Part shown: positions 25,226 through 35,900 of the stretch, piece by piece | Layout of the letters: the number at the start of each line of letters is the position of its first letter | Position numbering within the stretch: the stretch's first letter is position 1 | Assembly: GCF_032854445.1 (NCBI RefSeq) | Contig: NC_088306.1 | Location: 4,894,373-4,958,372, forward strand | DNA length: 64,000 nt | Direction: 5' to 3' | DNA from: Liolophura sinensis | Taxonomy: Eukaryota > Mollusca > Polyplacophora > Chitonida > Chitonidae | Translations under genes and position numbers: made by a program | The notes under the pieces: model-generated | What the model saw: the letters and a program-made list of their open reading frames with translations, nothing else | Database searches by the model: none | Told to the model about the DNA's origin: nothing

Positions 25226-25912
25226 GTAGACGTCTGAACTACAATTGCCTGATACAATACCGATCAACCCATAGCCTAATACTACAGGCTAACCACAAAG
25301 CATATATGAGAAGGAAATACAACAGCGATCAAACAATGGCCTAGAATGAACAGAAGGAAAGAAAGTTGAACTAACGCGTTGAGTCATGAGACCTTATAGA
25401 CGGACAATCTTGCGTCTGAGTCATTGTGCGGGTTAGCACGTTAACAACTAGAATTTTTACTCACAAATTATTTTCCTCCTTCTATTTGATACGCAACATT
25501 GTAAAGATGATTCTCACTTCCGTTTTACCTTTATACCTGCTATATACCTGTTATATCGTCAGTATTTAAACATTGCTTTTATACAGTCTACATGGAGGTG
25601 GGAATTATCTCATGTGTCAAGTGTTGGTTTCCTGCCTACATGTCATCCTACTCCATTAATCTCTACATAAACATGAAAAACATTTTTTGCCTTGTCTTTT
25701 GGATGAGATAATCAGCATTTGTCAGTTTACGAGAAATCAAGCATTACTAAGAGCTTTAGCCCCCCCCTCCCCCCGGCAGATCATTCTCACACATCTCAAG
25801 TGTTTTTGTCACATATAAACGATAATCTTATGTCCATTCCAGCTTTATGATTATAGACTAATAAATCTGACACAAATCTGGCCTTTTACACACGCGTGAA
25901 CGTAACGAATTC
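25226..25912. other. Intergenic stretch, no gene seen
   Basis: No exon or repeat family recognised; a C-rich run CCCCCCCTCCCCCC is present at about 25760. Confidence 0.4.
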
Positions 25913-25977
25913 AAAGAAATAATCTGTTAAATCTGTTACATATAACAGACAGCCTGTTACCTGAATTATGCTATAGA

Positions 25978-26113
25978 TTCATTTATTTATTTGATTGATG
26001 TTTTACACCGTACTCAAGAATGTTTCACTTATACGACGGCGGCCAGCATGATGGTGGGAGGAAACGGGTCAGAGCCCAGGGAAACCCACGACCATTGGTT
26101 GCTGGCAGACCTA
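25978..26113 (-). mobile_element. SINE A, 5'-truncated, with target-site duplication
   Basis: Flanked by ATGCTATAGA at 25968-25977 and again at 26114-26123. The piece runs from TTTATTTATTTGATTGATG to TTGGTTGCTGGCAGAC, with the head missing. Confidence 0.92.
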
Positions 26114-26318
26114 ATGCTATAGAATGTTTTCTGTTATTATGATTAGGCATATTAATACTATGTCACTGTGTCATATTCGGTTAGCCTAATACAATCTTTA
26201 GGCTGAATTAATGTTGCTAATGTTGAATATGTTTGCTATCTATATAACAGGATAATATGTTGGAATGAGATAACATTCTAGTGAGATTCAGACAACAAGC
26301 TTTCTGTTAAATTTAACA

Positions 26319-26362
26319 ATATTCTTGAGTGCAGCGGAAAACACCAATCAAATAAATAAATA
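26319..26362 (+). mobile_element. Very short SINE A insertion (44 bp) with target-site duplication
   Basis: Only ATATTCTTGAGTGCAGCGG through AATAAATAAAT is present. It is flanked by the exact 12-mer TTAAATTTAACA at 26307-26318 and 26363-26374. This is a severely 5'-truncated insertion, typical of target-primed reverse transcription. Confidence 0.9.
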
Positions 26363-26784
26363 TTAAATTTAACAGATTATTTTTGAGAGTACATGCGCGT
26401 CTCCATTTGAAGTCACATCTTTACATATCATACCAGCATATCACTATGTTACGTTCAAATCATGCTGTAACAAAATGTACGTGTTACGTAAGGTTTTGAG
26501 GGAAAATGACATAATATATAAATATCCTTTGAGGTACATTTCAAGGCTGCGCCTAGAGAACCCCAAATATATTTCCAAATATTTTATTATTTTTTTTTTT
26601 TGAACAATTTTCTGCTTCTTTGAAAATGTGCACATGTAGATTCAGTAGATACGATTGGGTGAGTGACATGTTTTCAGTGTGACCAAAGTCTATTCTCGGT
26701 TGAACTATACGAATGTACATGTATGTACTTGCGCATGTCTGAGAACTGCAGCATTCCTTTGATCAACTGAGCATAAATTTCAGT

Positions 26785-26955
26785 ATTTATTTATTTGATT
26801 CGTGTTTTTAAGCCATACTAAATATATTTTACTTTCTCGACCAACATTATGGTGGGGGTGGGGGGAAGCGGACAGTGCCCCGGGGAAAACCCACGACCAT
26901 ACGCAGACTGCTGGCAGACATTCCCGCGTACTGCCGAAAACGAAACCAGCATTTG
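26785..26955 (-). mobile_element. SINE A, 5'-truncated
   Basis: TTTATTTATTTGATTCGTG to CCAGCA, with GTGGGGGTGGGGGGAAGC replacing the usual GGTGGGAGGAAAC. Confidence 0.8.
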
Positions 26956-27047
26956 GTGTTTCCTGGGTGTATATGGAGTAAAACCGTGTAAAACTGACGT
27001 ATTTAACCCTTTTTGACCATAACAAAGAAGATTTTTGATTCAAGCAG

Positions 27048-27273
27048 AGCGTAATGACCGAGAAGCCTCTCACCAATGCGGTCGCTGAGTTTGTCCAGCT
27101 TATGCTATCTTCCTCTCCGGCCGTAAGTGGGAAGGTCTGCCAGCAACCTACGGATGGTGATGGGTTTCTCCCGGGCTCTACCCGGTTTCCTCCCACCATA
27201 ATGCTGGCCGCCGTCGTATGAGTGAAATATTCATGAGTAAGGCGTAAAACACCAGTGAAATAAATAAATAAAT
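27048..27273 (+). mobile_element. SINE A, near full length
   Basis: GCGTAATGACCGAGAAGCC, GCCTCTCACCAATGCGGTCG, TCTTCCTCTCCGGCCG, ATAATGCTGGCCGCCGTCGT, then the (AAAT)n tail. It forms an inverted pair with the copy ending 90 bp to the left. Confidence 0.88.
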
Positions 27274-27734
27274 AATTCAAGCACAAACATACATTTCTTC
27301 AGCTTATATATATGTACGGCTATACAGGAATAAAGAAGAAAATTTATTTGTAAACGTAAGTGTCTAGGCAAAAAACTTAAAAGTATAGGCAACGTACTAC
27401 CTTTTAGTTTCAAAATCTCCATTTTAGTGCCATAAACTACCGGTAACCGACATGTTTATGTATGCGTAGTTGGGGTTTTTGTACAGACTGGCTTACAAAA
27501 ACGAGGGCTGACGTGTATGAATAAGATATCGAAGCCATTTTGTCTGAACTTCGTAGTTCTTCCGAGAAATATGGCACTCTTTCATATAAATATGTATGTA
27601 AGCATGTTTGTATGTAGTATCTGTATGCTTGTATATACACATCGTTTTTAGTCGTACTTAACATTTCTTCGCACAAACATGTGGAGTGGGATGAGGGGGG
27701 GGGGGAGGTCTCCCAGGCCGAGGGAGATAGCACG

Positions 27735-27957
27735 CCAGCAAAGCGCAACGACACAGGAGCCTCCCACCAATGTCGTCGCTGTCGCTGTCGTTGAACTCCT
27801 CTCCGGCCGTACGTCGGAAGGTCCTGCAGCAACCTGCAGCTGGTCGTGGGTTTCCTCCGCGCTCTGCCCGGTTTCCACCCACCATAATGTTAGCCGCCGT
27901 CGTGTAAGTGAAATATTCCTGAGAAAGGCGTAAAACATCATTCAAATAAATAAACAA
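27735..27957 (+). mobile_element. SINE A, near full length
   Basis: From CACGCCAGCAAAGCGC, GAGCCTCCCACCAATG and a duplicated GTCGCT near the B-box region to AAACATCATTCAAATAAA. A G-run (GGGGGGGGG) precedes it at about 27697. Confidence 0.85.
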
Positions 27958-27971
27958 ACAAGCCTATAACT

Positions 27972-28165
27972 ACAAGGAGTCATTAGGTTTTTGTATATAT
28001 ATACTCTGCCTTCTTATGGCAGAACGAGTACATGCATGTAGAGTACACGTACATGTGTTGCATCGAAGACTCCAGACATAACACCTCACCCTGTCACATT
28101 ATACTGACTCAGGGTCAACCAGTCCTGCTTCGTTGCTCTAACCTCTCAGCTTCCACCTGTGCCCG
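27972..28165 (-). mobile_element. SINE B, internally deleted
   Basis: Plus-strand AAGGAGTCATTAGG, TTCTTATGGCAGAACG, GAAGACTCCAGACAT, CACCTCACCCTGTCACATTA, GTCAACCAGTCCTGC. These are family blocks in order, with the GGCGGCAGCAC part missing. Confidence 0.8.
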
Positions 28166-28477
28166 CCTGCATTGTGATTGTCTGCCCCTTCATGTAGAGA
28201 TTCCACAATGATACTTTAGTGACAGGCTGCGCCATGTTTGGTGACTATACAATAGCGCCAGACATGTCCTATTTATTTACAATGTGATATAATTAACGAA
28301 GCGTTAAACAAGTACTTGCCACGTTATGAAAATGTTTATACGATAGGAGATACATATTTGATTCAGATATACAACATAGCTGATTTTCCGTGATAAAATC
28401 ACCAATACAGTAGAACTATGCATTAGAACAAAAAGGGTGGAGAATTACTTAACATATTATCAACAACACCTCCTTAA

Positions 28478-28760
28478 TAGGTTTAACGACACACTTAACA
28501 AGTTTTCAGTCATGTGACGACGAATGAGTCCTTAGAGTGCATGTAATGTGCCTTCTTGATGCAGGACGGATTTCCACCGCCCTATTACGTAGTGCTGCTT
28601 CACCCGAGCCGTTATACTGATGCGAGTCAACCAGTCATCGCACTAATAATCACTCCTTAATGCTGAATGCCAATCGAGGAAGCTACAACTTCCTCTTTTT
28701 AAGGTTTTAGGTGTGACCCGAACCCAATATTATCCCCCTATCTGCGGCCCCCGAAGCGGA
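28478..28760 (-). mobile_element. SINE B variant
   Basis: Plus strand starts TAGGTTTAACGACACACTTA, then TTTTCAGTCATGTGACGACG, a subfamily-specific middle (GCAGGACGGATTTCCACCGC), then GTCAACCAGTCATCG and a degraded head (GTGTGACCCGAACCC). The middle differs from the other B copies. Confidence 0.75.
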
Positions 28761-28975
28761 CGCAACTGGGCCATCGGGGACAATAGAAATATAAAGAAGG
28801 GGTTTTTTTCGAGGGGGGGGGGATTTTTCTTATACACTTTCTCTTCGTCACAAAAAAATCGACAATTTGTCGCCATATATGTAATAACAAATAGTTTTAA
28901 AGTTATCGGTATTTTAGCTCATAGCAGCCTATATAAATGATAATACCACATTTTCTCATAGTTCATGGTGTCTCC

Positions 28976-29208
28976 TTGGGCTAGCTCAGAAAAAATGACC
29001 CAATAGCCTCTCGCCAGTAAGATCCCAATGAGTTCGGGTTCAGCTCATGCTGGTTTCCTCTGTCATCTTATGTGGGCAGGTGTGTCAGAAACCTGCGGAT
29101 ATCCTTGGGCTTCCCCTCTGTATCCTCCCAACATAATACTGGCCACCGTCGTATTAATGAAATATTCTTGAGTACAGTGTAAAACACAAATAAAAACAAA
29201 ATAAATAA
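28976..29208 (+). mobile_element. SINE A, near full length, diverged
   Basis: Tract includes GCCTCTCGCCAGTAAG, TTCGGGTTCAGCTCATGC, GGTTTCCTCTGTCATC, ATAATACTGGCCACCGTCG, GAAATATTCTTGAGTACAG. Confidence 0.85.
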
Positions 29209-29541
29209 ACCCTATGTCATAATCAGGGTTTTATGTGTCATCGTGCCAAGTCAGCCTCTTGGCAGTTTCGCTATCAATACCATAATCATTTCAACACTTT
29301 GCTGATGTCTTCTGTCTTCGCCTCGTGTTTTGACCTATAAATAGACACAGCAGGGAAATCCCGTCCTACGTTGTGGCTGCGTAGGTCATCAGTCACAATC
29401 ATGCGCTGGTCATATTTCACGGAGCTACGCTTGGGCTACACCGACAGGGCTATATATATAGGCCTCGGGTTTACTAAGTATTGTCAAACTACCCAAGCAG
29501 GAGAAGCCACAGCAGAGGGAACAATTTGAGTATGTACACGA

Positions 29542-29545
<4 letters not shown>

Positions 29546-29614
<69 letters not shown>
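29546..29614. repeat. (AT)n microsatellite
   Basis: About 35 alternating AT units. Confidence 0.98.
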
Positions 29615-29617
<3 letters not shown>

Positions 29618-30383
29618 CAGAAGGTGAATCGTTTGACGTTTTCTATTTATCATTTCCATACCTGCATGATAACTGCAATATTTCCTTGATCAACTTTGCA
29701 TAACTTAAAGTATTTTTAGTAGTTTTAAAGTTAATCATGTAACCTTTTTGCCCATCCAAAGGAGTGTTTTGATCCAAGTTAAAGTAGAAACTTATAATGT
29801 TATATACTTCTAAGCCTATACAGGCATAACGAAATTAAATTCAACTCTACCAAAAAAAGCTGTCGTTTAGAAACCAATTGTTTTTAAATGTAACAGAGGT
29901 GTGTGGTCAGAAACGTATAGTGTGCCTAATTTGTGAAATCCTCTGTACATAAAGATTTCCTACATGTAATTCAAATCACGAATGGGTGTGTGAAGTGGCA
30001 ATGTTACACAGCGAATTTTTTCCCTTGCTATTTCTTTCTTTTCTCAGTTTGACCGTGAAGTTTTAAAACAAAAGTTAAATTTTTAAATCAGAATACAACT
30101 TATCTTAAACTGCACTTCGCTTCTTTATAATTCGATCGGTATTGCTTTAAGTGGTGAAAACAAACTCGATGTAAGCATATCATTTAGACATCTAGACAAC
30201 TGCCAAGCGAAGTTGAGTTTTGCGTAGAACGCAAAACATTGAGGTAAAACTGATTAAAAAAAAAGGAAAGGAAAATTTCATAAATAAGCAAAAAAGAGGC
30301 AAATAAATAAACTTAGATACTGTTCATATACGTTTGATTAATGTTTTATTGTTATAAATATATATGAAACAAAATACAGTCGC
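29615..30383. other. AT-rich intergenic stretch, no gene seen
   Basis: No exon or repeat family recognised. Confidence 0.4.
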
Positions 30384-30648
30384 GAACACTCAAAAAATTA
30401 ATCTGTTAATTTTAACAGAAAATGTGTTGCCTGAGTGATGCCAGAATATATTCTGTTATTTTGACACAATAACACTGTGTCAAAATCAGCATAATACCCT
30501 GTTAGTCTAACAGAATCTTACTGTTAAATTAACAGAATATGTGTGTTTCATTTAACAGGACAGTCAGCTGCAATAGCAGAGTATATTCTACCATCACTCA
30601 GGCAACAGAGTTTCTGTTAAAATTAAGAGATTTATTTTTGGAGTGTAC
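30384..30648. mobile_element. Palindromic MITE, copy 4 (best preserved)
   Basis: Left ACACTCAAAAAATTAATC, TTAATTTTAACAGAAAATG, TTGCCTGAGTGATG, CAGAATATATTCTG. The right arm is the inverse (AGTATATTCTACCATCACTC, AGGCAACAGAGTTTCTG, TTTATTTTTGGAGTGT). Terminal inverted repeats are about 70 bp. The middle contains further small palindromes around CTGTTAAATTAACAG. Confidence 0.85.
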
Positions 30649-31957
30649 TCTGCAGTGTATATATCGATTCAGAAAAGCTGTAGCAAATATGACATTATAT
30701 AAAATGCGTGCATGAATATATACCTTTAACTTTGATAATTTAAGATCGTGGTATTTGACCTTTGTTTGAATAATAATTTAAAGAGTAAAAATTGCGTCTA
30801 GAGCTTACTGTATGCTGAATTGTTATGTATTAGAAAAAGTAGTAAAGGTTAAAATTTTTTGCGGAGCTGCATGTGTGTTCATGACATGTGTTAGACTATA
30901 TAAAAGGAGTGGTCGAGGAATTAAGGAAACAGTTAACATTAAAACATAGCCGCCCTTCCTTCTTCCTTTTAATGAAACAGTGTTAGAGGTTTCCAAGAAG
31001 AAGACTATATCAAAACGTTGTACATATACAGTTACCCATCCCATGTTTATGAACGCGAACATCTGCTGATCTTGTGAGCATAAAGTATATATTTTTGATC
31101 TATTTAATTGATTGGATCAATGGATTCATGGAGTGTATTACTCTAGAATGTTTCACCTATGTGAATATACATGTATATTTGCTGTTAATCGTGATAACAG
31201 GTGGGAATGGGGACAGAGCCTTGGTGAGAGGTAATTACTTATCAGCCGGTCGCTAGGATACGTGAGGCGGGGGTTCAAACCCAGCCTTGGACAGAGAATT
31301 TGTATACATATGACCGTTCATAACTGAATATGCATGTACATAAAGAATTTTTGTTTGTTCAAATATACAGCTAGTCACATATAATTCTATACAGCGTTTT
31401 TATCATCGAACCAGTTTCAAAAACGAAATAATTAACAGTCTCAAATTTCTGCTACATGAACTTTTCACGTGTTTACGTTTCACCGATGTTATCGACATGT
31501 TTTGTAGGATGTTTACTTTATATACACGTGACTGAATGTTAGCCAGGCTACAGAAGCCAAGGCATGGATAGCTGCCCGACATTTGTCTGCAGGCGACGCT
31601 GGGATTGTATGGCATGCAAACTGACCACGCATGCGCAGTTGTTTATCTCCATACATACACCTACATCATGTACATGTATCCCACACGCCGTTTTAAAGGC
31701 CATGGAAAGTTAATTTCTCTATTAGTTCACGAACGTCGCTAAAGTATACATGTAGCTCTCGTCATAACCGCTTTCCGTATATTACTATATAACAACAACC
31801 GTAAAGGTAGGGTTTAATTACTAATTAATATCCTCTTTATGAACGAATAATTTTTGTTTGGAGATGGAAACACATCTCGCAGCTTGTGACGGTGCTATAT
31901 TAAAGCAGAGATGACTTTATGATAACACGTAAACATGTTTATCTAGTGAATACCAGC
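30649..31957. other. Intergenic stretch, no gene seen
   Basis: A very weak SINE A-like 3' segment may lie at 31095-31260, followed by a B-box-like GGGGGTTCAAACCC (about 31268). Nothing else is recognised. Confidence 0.35.
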
Positions 31958-32060
31958 ATGTATGTACGGGTGTGCGTGTGTATGCGTGTATGTGTGTATG
32001 CATGTATGTATGTATGTATGTAGGTAGGTAGGTAGGTAGGTATGTATGTATGTATGTGAC
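31958..32060. repeat. Compound TGTA/GGTA microsatellite
   Basis: (TGTA)n, then (GGTA)n, then (TGTA)n, directly at the 3' end of a minus-strand SINE B; probably the expanded tail of that SINE. Confidence 0.9.
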
Positions 32061-32290
32061 GCTGGGGAGTCATTAGGTGTGTGTGTATATAGTGTCTTCC
32101 TGTGGCAGGGCGTCCATATCGCCAAAGTGCTGCCGCCACTGAAGTATCATGATGAAGACACTAGACATATCAACCCATACAGTCTCATTATAGTGATGTT
32201 TCCTTGGTCTTACCTCTGAGTGCTGAGCACCAAGCGAGGCAGCAGCAAGTACCATTTGTAGGCCTACTAAGTCGTTGGTATCACACGGCC
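32061..32290 (-). mobile_element. SINE B
   Basis: Plus strand: GGGGAGTCATTAGGTG, CTTCCTGTGGCAGGGCGTCC, GTGCTGCCGCCACTGAAGTA, GAAGACACTAGACATATC, TCTGAGTGCTGAGCACC. The head is degraded near 32280. Confidence 0.82.
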
Positions 32291-32942
32291 CGGTGAATAC
32301 CGTTAGGCATACGGTTTTACCGATGTACTCACAGCATTAGCTCTGGACGGTTGGGCTGTCATTACGTATTCTATTATATAGTACACGTAATCACAGCTCT
32401 AAATTAAAGAGTTAACACTACATGTGCTTGTTAAGACATTTCCTTGGTAGCTTTTCGCATTGTTATGTGGACTGCAGTCTAATAAGACGAATTTTGTAAT
32501 CTTTTCTTGGCTGTATACTTGTCTTACTTTTTAAAACCTTGCTTTATACTCCCCAAACCTTTGCCAAGATAACATACATGAATATTTAAATTCCACTAAT
32601 ATGACCTTCATGACCTCCAGGCATTTAACATTGGCTTGGAAGGGACGAAATGCATACACGGTATTGAGGATAATTAAGTACTGCAGTTTACGTTGTAATG
32701 GGGAACTTAATTGAAAACATTTTCAACAAAACAGAACAAAGTTTTGTACTGTTCTTCTGCGAAGAACCTTTTTGGTGTTACATTACTTTTCCATGTAGAA
32801 AAGGTTCGTTTTAAGCTTTCTTTCAACTTTTTTTTCTTACTGTATGGTAAATGACCTTAGAGATTTAGAAGCGAAAATCACGTGACCAAGGTTCCACCAC
32901 GATCACGGTTCACTGAAGGGTGTTTTTTTCGTTTTGTTTCAG
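32291..32942. other. Upstream flank of the Ig gene
   Basis: No repeat recognised. A strong pyrimidine tract (TTTTTTTCGTTTTGTTTCAG) ends at 32942, so at least one 5'UTR exon probably lies somewhere upstream; it cannot be located from sequence alone. Confidence 0.5.
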
Positions 32943-32947
32943 ACACC

Positions 32948-35900
32948 ATGATGATTAACGCAGATAACAAGGCGTCTTCAAAGTTTCTATATCTCTTCAA
33001 CTTTCTTGTGAGTCTCGTGTCAGCTGGAGTCCTGTCAGAAAGAGGTAAGTATTCTGTGACCATAGTCACCCCTGTATATTATATATCATATGGGGTGACA
33101 TGTCTTGCAATTATAGATTTATTACCCCTTTCACAGCAGATATCCGTCTACTTAGCTTATCTTGACATTAAATGTATTCATTTATTTGATTTGTCTTTTA
33201 CGCCGTGCTCAAGAATATTTCACTTATTCAGCATTATGGCGGGAGGAAACCTGGCAGAACCCGGGGGAAAATCCCGATCATCCGCAAACTGATGGCAGAA
33301 CTTACAAGGTACGATCAAGTGGCAACCAGCATGTGTGCCTTCGTGTAACAATTTCCCTGTGAGCCACTGGTTACGTAATCTAATCCTTTGACACCCATGC
33401 ATGAAAGTGAAGATTAAAGACAAAGAACACATTAACACGAAGTACATATCAGATGAAAGACCATAAATATTGTCCAAGAAAATGGTTTGATTTATGTTTT
33501 TAGAGTATTTTTGACCTGGTAAAATGCAATTAAAATGTGTATTCTACTGTGATCTTTTGTGGCCGTAGTGGGATGGGTGATGTTAATTCAGCTTTTAACA
33601 CGTGACACACATAGATTGCTATACTTAATCATTCAAAATACGTGTTCATTTAGAGCAATGAATGCATTGAACAAATGGATCTTGAAACGAATCATTTGAA
33701 GCTAAAAATATTGCTGTGACGTCACTGATACCCTTGGGGTCCCAACAGGCTAACATAGGATCCCATGTTTTAACTGAATTTAGTCGGTTAGAAAAATTCT
33801 AAAAAAAAGTAAATGGAACTATTTTCCTGAGCAGTGTTTAATGGTCTTGCATCTGATAAATACTTTTTTTTAGCATTTTCTTTGCCTTTAAGGGAGTGAT
33901 TACAAGTGACTTTCCGACAATATATGTCTGATCCGTGACACTTGGGCATGACTTAGATCCGGGATGAACCAGTACCATGGTAACTGACCAATATGTTCCA
34001 AATTCGATCTGTCACACTATCTGTGACATACACAAAACAAAAAGACCCCTGCCAGTGGTCATGGCTTTCCCCCGGAGCTTGGTCAGGTTTCCTCCCACCA
34101 TAATGCTGACCACCGTCCTATAGCTGAAATATTCTTGAGTGCAGCGTAAAACCTAATACATAAATAAATATTGATTTTCGTACCTGTGAATATGAATTGA
34201 TATATATAGGCATATCGTATATTGGCAACAAATCATGCTTACAAATCATATTTAAGTGATTTTTTAAAATAATAACACGGAGAGCACTTTGGACGCAATA
34301 ATATGACGAGCAACCATTGGGACTGATAAGTGCTTAACCATGAAATGAAGCAGCTTTACTGGTCAACAAACCACATATTGCCCCGAGAGGTATATACATG
34401 TACGTCTTTAGCACTCACAAACGGTGTTTTTCGCCATATTTTGTATTGTTTGGTTTATACACAAAATGCACCAACTTTTGTCTTAAATGTATTAAACATG
34501 CAAATGATTTATAGCGTTCTCGAAGTCTGGACCCTTTGCATTGTTTTTGTGCTTTTGTTTATTAAATGTGATGACAACAGAGCTTTCTGGGTAATTTTTG
34601 AGACCAGTGACGTCTGTTAAATTGCAAATAACTTTTTAACCTAATTCTGCTTGAGCCATGGTACTAGAGGCGTGTAATTTACTGTAATTTAAGCATTTAC
34701 ATGGAAAGTTAGAATAAAATCCTGAGATACATGGATACGTAAATTGACAAGAGGCCGGATTTCACCGTTTACGTGTGACCATTTGGTAACCTTCACACTC
34801 TGGTCACTGCTCTGACTTCATTGTCTGTACTGTAAGTCTCTTATGCCCTATGCGCATGCTTGTGTGTTAACCAGATTGTAAGGAATACCCCATAGGGGGC
34901 CCGCACCCGACCAAAATTCCCGACAGCCGTTTTGCAGACGTTGGCGACACGGTGGAGTTCCAGTGTGAGGCGGACTTCGGCTGCGGGGATTCCAGTACTC
35001 GCTATGTTGGCTGGATGGGAGATGTGACGATAGAGGGGTACGGCGTCCAACCTATCGGAGACCTCACGGAGGACCCCCGCTACAAGATAACGGAATACTC
35101 TAGGTAGTTCTGTCACGTTTTATATACCGGTAACGGGTTTCGGCCCTTGCATGCTGACTTAGACATCACGGAATATTCCATCTGTCACAGATCTGTCATG
35201 TTACATATACCGTTAACGGTTTTGAACCCTCTCTGACTCGGACGTCACGGAATGTTCTGGCTATCACAGATCTGTCACGATACAATATAACGGTTTGGGT
35301 CGAAATCGGCTCAGACGTCACAAGAATATTCCAGCTGTCCCAGATTTGTAACGTTACATGCATTGGTAACGGTTTTCGGATCTTGTTGACTCAGACGTCA
35401 CAGAATATTCCAGCTGTCACAGTTCTGTCACGTTACAATATAACCATTATTTGTCTTCGTTAGCGCGAACGTCAAGCACAGAATACCCGTGGTAGGATAT
35501 TTCAATCACATTGTATAAAAAATTATATGAAAATTATATAAGTCGTTTGGGGAAGTCATTCTGAAGCAAAAGAAACAAATCGCGAATATACTTTTGTCCT
35601 TCTGTTAGAACCAGGGTTTTTTTTTTCTTCACCGTATACATTTATTTTTATTTGATGTGCAAAACTGTGTATTTTGTATTTTAACCGCGAATAGACATTT
35701 TTATAAATATCCTCCATATTTAAAAGGGAACAATATTTTAATTAATATCATGGGGCTAACACTTAATGTCTGACTTTAGTAGACAGAATGAGATATTTCC
35801 GTATGTCATGGCAATATCCGCTGACATCAGGTTGTGCGTAGTATGGGCACATGCCATTGTTTACACCTACACCAAGTCCCGCAAAACAGCGCGTAGATTA

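Larger units (their letters stand above)
25913..26395. mobile_element. Palindromic MITE, copy 3, split by two SINE insertions
   Basis: The family ends (CAAAGAAATAATCTGTTAAA left; TTAACAGATTATTTTTGAG right) and core (TGTCACTGTGTCATATTCGG, TAACAGGATAATATG) are present. They are interrupted at 25978-26113 and 26319-26362 by SINE A pieces, each with exact target duplications. Confidence 0.85.

Noticed and set aside
26780-27286. 168-residue minus-strand frame
   Set aside because: It runs through two inverted SINE A copies, and its residues match the translation seen at other SINE copies.
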